From Amorphophallus konjac (taxonomy: Eukaryota > Streptophyta > Magnoliopsida > Alismatales > Araceae): a DNA stretch of 64,000 bases. The stretch spans positions 62,001-126,000 of the forward strand of contig JAHNEJ010001085.1 in the NCBI GenBank assembly GCA_022559845.1, in the 5' to 3' direction. Below the pieces are notes generated by a model, which was given only the letters and a program-made list of their open reading frames with translations, was not told the origin of the DNA and searched no databases. Positions 44,269 through 54,860 of the stretch are shown here, one piece after another. A program made the position numbers and the translations under genes. Numbering within the stretch: the first letter of the stretch is position 1; each line of letters begins with the position of its first letter.

Positions 44269-45055
44269 GTTGGAAAAAGAACGTCCGACCATCCGTGGAA
44301 GCCTGCAAACACCAAAGAAACGACGTCAGAAGGAGCCCTGAGTGTTATCTCAAGGGACAATCCTCCGATGTTTAAGTCAGAAATTTGAAGAACGAGAAAT
44401 AGGAAGAGGGTGAAGAGAGTGAGAGAGTCGAGCGGCGATTGAGCAGGCCTGTCGTGATGAACGGGCTTCCGAATGAGTGCTCGCCGGGACCAGTAAGGGC
44501 TTGAGGAGAGCTCGTTGGGCTATGTGGTTGCTCGGAATACGATTGAAGCTCCGTTCTCAAGAATCTGCTCTCGAGGCTTGATTGTGCAACGTAGAGAGGA
44601 GTCTCTCTGTCTCTTCCAGTCTGTGTGTATGTATTTCTGCGCCTCCCTTTCGTGTCTAGCGAGAGATCCTTTTATAGGGGTTGTCCTGGCGATAAAGGCC
44701 TATCAATAGGGAAGTGCGTGAGTCGTGGGTAACGTCTCCCTGCGGTCATGGAGAGTTTCCCATTGGACGTCCGTTCCTCCAGAGTAGGGCGATCTTTAGG
44801 CGAACCTTACGACACCCGTGAGACGTGCTCGCCTTTACTAGAGTCGTGACTGATGATGGCGGGAGTAACGTTCGGTCCCCGGAGCGTTATCCGACATCCG
44901 ATATGCCTGCGTTGATGCCCTTCGTGGGTTGACAAATCCAATGACTAGTCATGATGGGTCGTCCGTCGCAGGCCGTGAGCATCGAGGCCCCGTTATGCGC
45001 ATTGTAGATCTTGGGCCGACGCGGGCCTGACGTAATGGGCCTTTCATGGACCATA
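44269..45055 (-). repeat. LTR-like segment (candidate solo LTR)
   Basis: The composition changes sharply to GC-richer DNA. The minus strand has CCCTATAAAAGGATC (TATA, about 44668-44680) followed by a CT/GA-rich leader, like the other LTRs here. The plus strand begins TGTTGGAAAA and ends near GGACCA. No target-site duplication was found, so the boundaries are tentative. Confidence 0.35.
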
Positions 45056-45659
45056 CCGATTTTACCCTCCTCAAAAAGCTTAACTTTTTAAAATTATGTT
45101 GAGTTTATATATGTTTTACTTACATGTAAAATATTAAAATTATCATAAGTAGTTGTCAAATATCATATATAATATTATTAACTAAAAATTTTAAGAATAT
45201 CATTACATGACCCCGATGTTTATATTAACTTCAAATCTTTCTAGACATACTTGTGCAATATTCTAATCACTTAATAATATTTGTAAAAAAAATTATTAAA
45301 AAAGATGATATATATGACATTTGACAAACAAGAATAATAAATTAGTTATTTTCATGTGAGAAGGATATATATATAATCAACTCAAATAATTAATGTGATT
45401 TTTACATATATACCCCTCTAAATATATCTCTCATTTAGAATTATTGTCATGAATACTCTCTAAGTTTAAATGTTGCATTTATGTCTTTGTTGCAACCCTT
45501 GTTGATTTCATTCCGGTTAAGTTGACGAGTCTACCCTTGATTAGTCATCCTCTCTCTCTCTCTCCAAGGGGGAGGCTACCCGTGCCTCCTTGTCGACGTC
45601 CAGCGGTCGCAGGTGACAGTGGCAGAGAGAGGGTTCGATCTTGAGATGGAGGGGGCGGA

Positions 45660-45740
45660 GGTGTTTCGCCCGGGGGGGGGGGGGGGGGGGGTCTGCGTGG
45701 GGATGCCGGGCAGTGGGGGGGGGGGGGGGGGGGGGGGGTC
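45660..45740. repeat. Two poly-G tracts
   Basis: Runs of about 20 and 25 G lie close together just before the duplicated block. They may be assembly-sensitive. Confidence 0.9.
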
Positions 45741-47036
45741 TTCGCTGATGTGTATATTTTCAACAGCCACCTAGGATAGAAGCCAACAGAGTATCTCAAA
45801 GGCAGAAAGAAACATTGAGAAGTGAGAACTGAATGTGGACACTTGGGGAGATAGAAGTGGGGTCGCAACAGTTTACATTGACAGAAAACAATCTAATCGC
45901 CACAACCCAGATGCAGAAAAAGCTAAACAAAGAACATACCTCCAATAAAAAGAACTCCTGCTTGTGCAGCTCAACCTTAAAATTCTATACGTACCCCTTT
46001 ATTCTTTGGCAAAGCACCTTGGCTAGGAAATTGGCACCAACTTGCGAAGGGTTGAGAAGCAAACAATTAGAAGACTACCAAATTTGCAGATCCTTCATCA
46101 GTTCTAGCTCAACCCAGGTAGAAGAGAAAAGGATTCTATGATGTTAATTGTTAAAAGACAGCCAACTCTTCAGATCGATCATCATATCTAGCTCACCTCA
46201 GGGAAGAGATGAGAATTCTATGATGATAATTGTCTTTTATCAAAGAGTTTCCCTTATGTAGACAACATCGAATTAAATGGCCTCCATTCCTTCTAAGTTC
46301 AAACAGTCAAGTGAACAGTTGCTAGCCTAATTATTTCTGATATAATCAATTATACAAAAAAACATATGAAAAGAGCCACAGCATGCATTACAGAATCATT
46401 AGGGATTCCAAGATATTCAGAAACTGGCATATTTATAGTCCTACATATACATTTGACCAAAAATGCTGCTCAATAAAAATGTAGGACATCCAGAACTTGC
46501 TACTACTTTCTACAAAAATCCACGACAAGAATAGCAAAGGCAGAGTAAAAATAATAATATGTATTTAGGATTTACATCAAAGAACTTTTTCACAGCATGA
46601 AAACATGGTAGACTTGGTAGTTTGGTATTTATGGTGGTTCACAATTCCATGAGCCGGCCAATGAAAGAAGCTTACTTCTTCAAATTGAAGATAAATATTG
46701 CGTTTTGAGAGAACTGAAAACTTTGCAGAAACCAGTAAAGTTGCACCATCTTGCTCCTGTGTACAAGCAGAACATAAATAGTGTGATAAAAAGTTTGCAA
46801 AACCTAGATTACTAAATTGAAAGGGTTGAACGACATTGCAAAAAAGAATGGATCTATTGGGAGAGTTATCATGTTACTGACACAGAAACTGATTGGCTGC
46901 TCTATCAAGGTCCTCATAACCTTAAATTGGATCAGATCCATTGTTTACAAATTAAGATGCTGCCTTAAGCTGTTGAGACACATACCTCAAGGCAAGGCAC
47001 CCCAAAACTGCCTACGCTTCTGCCTTTGCATTGGAG
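45741..47036. repeat. Segmental duplication, copy 1 (about 1.3 kb)
   Basis: From CTTCGCTGATGTGTATATTT to GCCTTTGCATTGGAGAC it is nearly identical to 56915-58210 (roughly 20 differences seen by eye). No recognised gene. At its right end it joins directly to an LSU fragment, which copy 2 does not. Confidence 0.95.
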
Positions 47037-47244
47037 ACGGAGGGAGCTGGAGCGGACGCGGGAGCGGCTGCGGGTGGCGGAGGAGGCGGAGGAGCGGCTG
47101 TGCGCGCAGCTGGGGGACCTGGAGGCGGAGGCCGTGGGGCAGGCCCGCTCCTACCTGCTCCGGATCCAGTCCCTCATGGACCAGCTCTCCCGCGCCCAGC
47201 AGCTCCACCACCAGGCCGCCGGTGCCCCCCTCCGCGACCGCTGA
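47037..47244 (+). pseudogene. LSU-like gene, copy 2: 3' half only
   Basis: It starts abruptly in RRELERTRERLRVAEEAEERL and continues through LEAEAVGQARSYLLR, SLMDQLSRAQQLHHQ and a TGA at 47242-47244. Upstream coding sequence and promoter are absent, replaced by the duplicated block. It preserves the C-terminus lost from copy 1. Confidence 0.75.
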
Positions 47245-47250
47245 TAGTTA

Positions 47251-48247
47251 CGAGGGACTTCACGTTTAAATGAGGAATAGATGCGTATAATTATGAGATA
47301 TTTTAAATATAAACTACAAAGAATAAAGGGCGCTGGTGGAAGCTAAGCTTTTGACGAGGATATTGAAATGTGAGGAAATTAAGGTGCGGGTGCAGCGTAA
47401 ATATATATATATACATATTATATTTCTTTTATATATATATATATGCATGATATCCTTCTTTTCATCCCTCATCTGTATTTTCTTTCTCCGCTTTTTTCAC
47501 GTAGAAACATTGTGGAGGGCCTCTTATGGTGTTCTTCTTTTTTTTAATCTCAACGTTCTGGGAGCCGTTTGTTTTTCTCTTCTCATTTTTTTTTTCTTGT
47601 TCAAAACCTTGAATTCTCGATAATGGTCAGAAGAAACGAAGTTGGCTTTTGATGGTTGCAACGCGTGATGACTCGCCCTTTTTTTCTTTAAAGTAAAGTA
47701 ACGGGTACGTGCGGATCGGAACGAGTTTTACTATTTCTCCTAATGTTGTCGTTGTTGTGAGGGCCACGAAACTGTAATTCTCATCCTCTAATATTTAAAA
47801 TTAAATTTAAAATCTAATAAAATGAGATAATTAAGGGTGTGACGAGGACTAAAATGACAATCTATTTTATCGTGACAAAAAAAAAATTTTAACGATGGAG
47901 ATGAGATTGACAAGTATAAAATGATGAATAGTTTTTATTAAATAAATGAACATTGTACCTGACCTCAAAATCACAGGACTAATATTAATCAAAATTAAGA
48001 GTCTCGACCTACTTTGATATCCTCAAATTCTCGGCCTCACCTCACACAAAGATGAAGGACACAGACGGATAAATTAAAGTCAAAGGTACTGGTTGGCTGG
48101 GAGAGGACGCTTCGGGATTGGATGGGCGTTAAAAGGAGTTGCCGTTCATTATCCGTATCAATCCCTCTTAATTATCTGAGACGGGTGATGTCGACAGGGA
48201 GTGATGGGATTTGATGGCAAAATGATCCCACTGTTGTTCGACATTTT
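47251..48247. other. 3' flank of LSU copy 2
   Basis: Non-coding. Contains a TA microsatellite near 47400-47450 and segments related to the flanks of copies 1 and 3 (about 47500-47660 and 48090-48240). Confidence 0.5.
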
Positions 48248-48512
48248 AGGACGTATTTGAAAAAGATATAAGGTGAAGAGATTTTTTTAAATCTTTTAGA
48301 GAGAGAGAGAAGAAATATTTTTTAAATAATTTTTAAAAATTTTTCACTTCTCTTCTATTTCTATCTATCTAGTTTTAAACTTATAAATCTTTCATAAATA
48401 AAAATTGACGGAATATTAAGACATGAAAAATCTTTTAAAAAAGAAGAGATTTTAACGATCAGAGAGTTTAAAATCTCTCTCCTACGTCCTTTTCAAGCAC
48501 GCCCAATTCCGT
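48248..48512. mobile_element. MITE-like element with about 35-bp inverted termini
   Basis: The left end GGACGTATTTGAAAAAGATATAAGG... and the reverse complement of the right end GGGCGTGCTTGAAAAGGACGTAGG... match over about 35 bp. The interior is AT-rich with a GAGA tract. No target-site duplication resolved. Confidence 0.6.
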
Positions 48513-50100
48513 AGAACTCAAGATTTTTGAGACCTAGGAGTTGACCGGCCGGCCAACAGAGGACGTAGAAGTCAGATAAATTAAGGCCGTGTCAAATGGG
48601 GACCGACTACGGGATGACCAGTTCGCGTGGACATTGGTCAAACAAACTTCGGTGGGAGAAAGAATCGTGTGAATGGTTAGAATTAGAAGTTCCATCTAGT
48701 AAAAGTCGGATAAAGTTGGACTCAAATGGGGGCTAACTAGAGGATGATCCAAGTAGATGCGGAATGTTTAGGTCGATTTTTATTTTTATTTGACCCTCAC
48801 GGGTCATGTTATCTTCATTAACTGTCTCACTAATTATGTGAAATATCTCATTGAAATAATATTTTCTCTTCCAGTTTATATAGTAAATATAAAAATAAAT
48901 AATCATATTAATGAATATAAAAAAGGATGCTGATAAAAAAGGATTAGGGATAGCTCTTTTGTTAGTGGTATCTTGAGAAATAGAGTGATTTCAGGGGTGC
49001 TAAATAAAATGAGAAAAACTTATTGTCATATATGTATAAAGAACCTTCTTTTCAAAATTGAAGTCGCCGTAACCCGAGATATGAAGATAACTTGAGGCCT
49101 CAAAATCTTTCTCCGAGAAATAAAGCAACCCATCGTCGATGGCTTGGACCCCACAAGACTCGATCAAGCGCCCTGAGGCTGGGAGATGCAGTGGGAAGGA
49201 CTCTCATGTTTCTCTTTCAAAAAATAATAATAATACAAAAGAACACTCTTGATCGCAGTTCGACTGTGAAATAGGTTAATCAGATAAGTTAAATTTTAAA
49301 TAAATTATTAAGATTTTTACATAAAAATTATTGTTAAAGATGAATTTATAAAAAAATCATTCTTAAAAATGTATTAACCGACATATCAATGAATTAATTT
49401 AGATAGTGCACGACTATCATTTAAGCGGGATTTTTTACGAATTTTTGACAAAAGAAGTGATATGTCTACAAATAAATATGATATTTCTACATAATTTAGA
49501 TTTATACAGTGATATATCTACTAATGCATTTTTAAGAATGATTTTTTTATAAATTCACTTATAACAATAATTTTCATGTAAAAAAATTTTAAATTATTTT
49601 ACAAAATATATTAAATTATTTTAACTAAGAGATAAGATAATTTAAAATATTTTTTAAGAATTATAAAATAAATTAATTATCTTTATTTTATATTTTTAAA
49701 AAATAATTTATCTTCATAAAAATTAAGATTTATCTTAATTTAACTAGAATATCTTGTACGAGTAATTAAAGACATAAATAGATCAAGTTAGACTTATCTT
49801 CCAACCAAAGAGAGTCCCCAAGAACTCAAACTGACTCATTTGATTTGACATTTGATGGTTGGACGGGGGAGCCGAGGGAAGCAGGGACATCATTCTATAT
49901 GAAATGACTTATTTACCCCTGATGATCTCAACCGTGGAGGTTAAATTCTTAACCGTTTTTTTTTTGTATGTATACTACATTGCGTGACGCGCCCCTCACG
50001 CAAAGCACCGGTGGGCCACAGTTTATCCCCGTTGGTAATCATTTTTTTCTGAATTATTAGTCGTGAATTATTGGTGAGGAGGAGAAGTGTGGAAGTCTAT
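48513..50100. other. AT-rich intergenic DNA upstream of LSU copy 3
   Basis: Apart from the long-TIR element at 49289-49608 nothing coding was recognised. Confidence 0.4.
49289..49608. mobile_element. AT-rich long-TIR element
   Basis: Arms of about 80 bp (49289-49371 and 49528-49608) are inverted copies sharing GAATTTATAAAAAAATCATT and CTTAAAAATG, at about 80% identity with a ~155-bp centre. Non-coding foldback/MITE. Confidence 0.75.
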
Positions 50101-50108
50101 AAAAACGC

Positions 50109-50116
50109 TATAAATA
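50109..50116 (+). promoter_or_regulatory. TATA box of LSU copy 3
   Basis: TATAAATA in GCTATAAATAGCC, 116 bp upstream of the ATG. The transcription start is expected near 50140-50150. This is the only LSU copy in the window that keeps a plausible promoter. Confidence 0.65.
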
Positions 50117-50231
50117 GCCGAGCCCCCAAGTCCCCACATCCCCCGAAACCTGAATAACAGACCATCATCACAGCCGCCGTTTCGCTTTCTAAGCTTTGGT
50201 GCTCTGTTCCCGCCGGGATCTAATCTGATTG

Positions 50232-50534
50232 ATGGCTCCGGGGACAGCCGTGGCGTCTCGCAGCCGCCTCCAGCCGCTGGAGAAGGTGGTGGTGGTGACG
50301 CCGCAGGGTGAGGAGGAACAGGGAGCTGGAGGAGGAGCTACGGCGGAGTCGGGAGAGGGAGGCGGCAGCGCGAAGGGAGCTGGAGCGGACGCGGGAGCGG
50401 CTGCGGGTGGCGGAGGAGGCGGAGGAGCGGCTGTGCGCGCAGTTGGGGGACCTGGAGGCGGAGGCCTTGGGGCAGGCCCGCTCCTACCTGCTCCAGATCA
50501 GTCCCTCATGGACCAGCTCTCCTGCGCCCAGTAG
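50232..50534 (+). pseudogene. LSU-like gene, copy 3, internally frame-swapped
   Basis: The N-terminus (MAPGTAVASRSRLQPLEKVVVV) matches copy 1. A 17-bp deletion after the GGTGAGGAGG stretch throws the middle into a Gly/Ala-rich frame. A one-base deletion near 50497 restores the frame for SLMDQLSCAQ and TAG (50532-50534). The ORF therefore stays open for about 100 codons, but the coiled-coil core (LRVAEEAEERL...) is only readable in the other frame. LSU function is probably lost despite the promoter. Confidence 0.7.
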
Positions 50535-50879
50535 CTCCACCACCAGAGCCCCGCCATCGCCGTCCCCCTTCGCGGCCGCTCGTAGGAGGAAGAAGGGATG
50601 CGGCGGGGGACCGGATAATCCACGTGTGAATCACAAACATATGTAGAATTTACATATTAGTCCCTACAAATATGACGAATTACTTTTTAGTCCCTAAAAT
50701 CTCACTATTGTTTAAAAGGCCCTTAAAATCATGTAACTCTAGTAGAAAGGCCCATGTAGTTCATCGACGTTAAAACAGTTGGATATTCGATGGAATAGTC
50801 CATCCTTCCGTTAAAAAAAGTTGAAAAATCCTAAACTACCCTTATCATAACCCTCTCCCTGTGAAACCCTTCACCCCAC

Positions 50880-51090
50880 CACCTACCACCGCACACCCCA
50901 CCGCCACCATACGCAGCCGCAGACGCCCCACCGCCGTTGCAATCTGCGGACTACCCCCATCGGCCGACGCAGATGCCCCACCGCAAGGTCTCTAGAGGAC
51001 TGTCCCAACCGCAGATGCCCCACCGGTCGACACAGACGCCCCACCGCCGACGCCCCACCGACCACCGCAGAGCCCCGCCGCAGACGCACT
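50880..51090. repeat. GATGCCCCACCG minisatellite
   Basis: Irregular repeats of GCAGA(T/C)GCCCCACCG spaced by 5-30 bp. Confidence 0.75.
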
Positions 51091-52489
51091 GCCCCATGTG
51101 TGCTTTTCCGCGTCTATTTCTGATTTTGAAAGTGGAAATATTTTTCCCTTCTCACACACATTAGTTTATGCAAGTTCTATAATTTGCATTGAAGGCCATG
51201 TAACCCTTCCAAATCGGCCCTTGCCATCACGCCCCATGCATTTCATGGAAGCGTTTACCAGCCAAAGAAAGCCATTGGGATGCTCTCTTTTTAATAAGAT
51301 GGGTTCCAAAACGTAAAGAAATCCTGAGAATCTGGTACCTCCATCACGATATCCATTCTATGACAGCTACAACAATAACCCGCCAGATCTCTTGGTCTCT
51401 GCCCCACCACCGCTGGCCACTGCATTTACATATTCGCTGACGAGATGCAGAGAGAGCCAGAGGTGATAACTATAGCAGCAGCACGAAGAAGATCATGCCC
51501 ACCTCTCACCTGTCTGTCTGGGTGGGGGCCCCATCTGTGTTGAGATGTTCTTGTCTCACTTATACCTCCATATGTCACATCGAGTAAGAATGAGTTCTTC
51601 CCGAATAAATCAGAATATCTACTTCGTTCAAAAATCTCAAAAAAGTGCTTATGATAACTAGAATACGATTAACTTTTGGCTATTATTATCTGTTATTTTA
51701 TCTATTTCTCGAATAAACTGATTCTCCTCTGAACAGGAGAAGATTTACTATCAACAAAAGTACTCTCTCTCTCTCCTCTGAACTGATGGAAGTGCTTTTG
51801 GAAGTTGACGGAGAGGTCGACCCTCCTTGATGGAGAGGTCGACCTTTCATGACAGTGGGCTGATAAGTTTCATCTATTATCATTTTTCTGAAGTTATCAT
51901 AGTTGAATATACCAACAATAATCATGCTTTGCTTCTTTGTCACCCAAATGAAATTATATGGATTTTCTCCCCCTCCACATTCAACTCAGCATGGTTTATC
52001 TAGTCTAACTTCTACTTAATTTTAACCGCAAAAGGGATCATCATCTCTTTCTTCTGTCATCTCTAGCCTGTGAACTTTATTAATTCCACAAACTGTTACA
52101 CAACCCTCCACTCATCCAGTTGTAATAATGGAGAGCATACAAGGTTGCCAGACGTGCATGCATGTTTTAAATCGGGTCATCCGCAGCTTGACATCTATAT
52201 GCATCCTTTTCCACAATTTGGTTGGATAAAAAATGGACCAAAATGCAGCGATTATACTGGAAAATGGCACAATGGTTTTACTTTTGTACTGGTAGTACCA
52301 AAGTTTCATCAAAAGGTTACAACATCAATTGGTTCTGGAAGTCCAGAAGTGTCGACACTTCTAACATGAAGCCTTGAAGGAATTGGTTTTGGAAGCCTAA
52401 AAGTGTCGACACTTCTGATGAAAGTGTCGACCTCTCTCAAAGTTTCTTCTTCAGCACGATGGATCCTTCTGCTTTCATCTCTAATGGGT
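51091..52489. other. Unassigned sequence downstream of LSU copy 3
   Basis: About 1.4 kb with only short ORFs. A related pair GGAAGTGCTTTTGGAAG / GGAGAGGTCGACC occurs twice near 51790-51850. No gene recognised. Confidence 0.4.
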
Positions 52490-53290
52490 CTTGGAGGGCC
52501 GGGGAGGGGGGAGGTAGCAGGGGGGGAGGGAGGCCGGAGGGGGAGGGGAAGGGAGGTCGCAAGGGGAGGGGGGGCGGCCGGAGGGGGAGGAGGGGACTGG
52601 AGGGCCGGGGAGGGGGGAGGTAGCAGGGGGAGGGGAAGGGAGGTCGCAGGGGGAGGGCGGCCGGAGGGGGAGGAGGGGGGCGGAGGGCTGGGGAGGAGGG
52701 GGCAAGTAGCAGGGGGGAGGGAGGCCGGAGAGGGAGGAGAAGGGAGGCCGGAGAGGGAGGAGAAGGGTTGGGCGGCCGGAGGGGGAGGAGAGGGCCGGGG
52801 AGGGGGAGGTAGCAGGGGGGAAGGGAGGTCGCAGGGGGAGGGGAAGGGAGGTCGCAGGGGGAGGGCGGCCGGAGGGGGAGGAGGGGGCCGGAGGGCTGGG
52901 GAGGAAGGGGCAGGTAGCAGGGGGAGGGAGGCCGGAGGGGGAGTAGAAGGGAGGTCGCAGGGGGAGGGGGCCGGAGGGCCGGGGAGGGGGGAGGTAGCAG
53001 GGGGGAAGGGAGGTCGCAGGGGGAGGGGGGAGGGCGGCCGGAGGGGGAGGAGGGGGCAGGAGGGCCGGGGAGGGGGGAGGTAGCAGGGGGGAAGGGCGGC
53101 CGGAGGGGGAGGAGGGGGCCGGAGGGCTGGGGAGGAGGGGGCAGGTAGCAGGGGGGAGGGAGGCCAGAGGGGGAGGAGAAGGGACGTCGCAGGGGGAGGG
53201 GGTTGGGCGGCCGGAGGGGGAGGAGGGGGCCGGAGGGCCGGGGAGGGGGGAGGTAGCAGGGGGGAAGGGTGGTCGCAGGGGGAGGGGGGA
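52490..53290. repeat. GGAGGGGG minisatellite (about 800 bp, over 85% G+A)
   Basis: A higher-order array of units built from GGCCGGAGGGGGAGGAGGGGG, GGAGGTAGCAGGGGG and GGAGGTCGCAGGGGGAGG. The complementary strand is C/T-rich, explaining long spurious Pro-rich frames. Strong potential for G-quadruplex or triplex structure. Confidence 0.95.
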
Positions 53291-53928
53291 TGATGCGGGA
53301 CGGACCACGGACTCAACTCGAATTAGGAATGCAATCCTTGGACTCTAGACGAGCTCGTAATTGTCCCTTAGCGAGGGAAACGTCGGACGTGTGCGGTTGA
53401 GAAACCGGCAGTGAGCTAAGGTGGTCGGCTCTCTCTCGTGCCCGGATCGGGTCACGGGACGATCACGCTCTCTCTCGCAGCAGCGGTGATATGAAAAATA
53501 TAGCGAGCTAGATCCTAAAACATGCTCTCTAGCAGCGGCATATAAAGCATATATGAAATAAAGTAAAATGCCAAGTGTAGGAGCGAACACGATACCTCCA
53601 CGCTCTCGGCGTGGGGAAGACGGACCCGGCCGAACTCGTACTCCCGGGACTATTAATACACAAATATTACAGCAAAGAATTACTGCTCACTCCACGTAGG
53701 GAGATAAAGGGCTACACAAGTGGGCCCGGGAGGACCGATTTTGGATTGACGGGCGGCTTCACGCGTAGCCTCGGCTGCACACGTACTCGCGACCGTGGGG
53801 CCCGCGTGCTGACCGGAGGGGCCGTGTGGGACCCGGTGGCACCGCTGTAGTGGGGGACGCCTGGAAAAGCGCTCCCTGGGATGGCGACACGCTGGAACGT
53901 CGACCGGAGTGAGAAGTTGCTGTGAACA
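53291..53928 (-). repeat. LTR-like segment (tentative)
   Basis: Bounded by TG (TGATGCGGGACGG) and CA (GCTGTGAACA). Its minus-strand end GTCCCGCATCA resembles the end of the chromovirus LTR at 61759 in style. No target-site duplication seen, so this could be another repeat type. Confidence 0.3.
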
Positions 53929-54860
53929 TCGTGTAGGAGGGAGTCTGCAAGGAATAAAGGGACGGATGCAACTTTTTGTCACTTTTATTCTTCTCCTTTT
54001 TCGGCCCCCGACTCTTTCCTACTTTTCATGTACAAATTTTTGGGGACCTTTTTTGCTTTGCTTCTCCTCTTCTCTCCACGTTCTATCTATGTGGTTGTCT
54101 TGCTTCTTCTTCTTCTTGTTTGGGTGACCTGTAGAAAACCTGGATGATAGTGAGAATAAATGAAGTGTTTTGATGCTTGGAACAGTGACGAGCGGTGGTG
54201 ACTGCAGCTCTTGCTTTATTAGTTTTGATCCTTTCTTTTTCCCCTCTAAATTAAGTTATCTTCTTCTTCTTCTTCTTCTTGTGCACTGTTTGAGGAAGAT
54301 AATCAAGTGAGAAGAAAATGGTATAGTTGACGAGTGACCTTCAAGTTGGAAAATTGAATTGGATGTCAGTGCCGCATAGGTGGCAGATGACCTTGTTTCA
54401 TATCTAACTTCACACATATGCATAGAAGTTTTCTTTAACATATGAGATATAATCAAGTATATCCAAACTTGGAGGTCCATAATCCATGAAATAGGATTTT
54501 GGATTTCTAAGCTATCTCAGGGGTTCTAAAATTTTGATCTCACCTTAACAAATTAAATACAAAATTAGCATATAAACTACTATAATTTCGAACACATGCT
54601 CTCAGGTGGGGAGAAAATCTAATCTTACGGGAGAGCCTTTGGACTGGATGGGGTGTTAAAAAACTGTAAAAACTATCCGTAACCATCCATATCAACCAGT
54701 CGTATCATCAATTGGGCGATCCAGAACATTCTTATTTGACAGTTGAAATAAGTGAACGCTGGTGGAATCTCTGCTATGGTGGGGATGTCCCACTAATGTT
54801 AGGAATCAATGCTGTAGAAATCGAATTTTGGAAGTGGGGATTTGGATGAACACGAGATTG
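53929..54860. other. Displaced 3' flank of LSU copy 3
   Basis: Non-coding. About 54010-54210 and 54640-54850 match the LSU copy 1 flank (40880-41110 and 43530-43760). The GC minisatellite and LTR-like piece therefore inserted between LSU copy 3 and its ancestral flank. A CTT microsatellite lies at 54256-54280. Confidence 0.6.

Noticed and set aside
44269..45055. Confident solo LTR call
   Set aside because: TATA and composition fit, but no matching terminal repeat pair or 5-bp duplication was found, so it is kept only as low confidence.
52309..53316. Long Pro-rich (335 and 275 codon) minus-strand ORFs and a Gly/Arg-rich plus-strand ORF
   Set aside because: All three frames of a purine-rich minisatellite stay open because stop codons are rare in it; not a gene.
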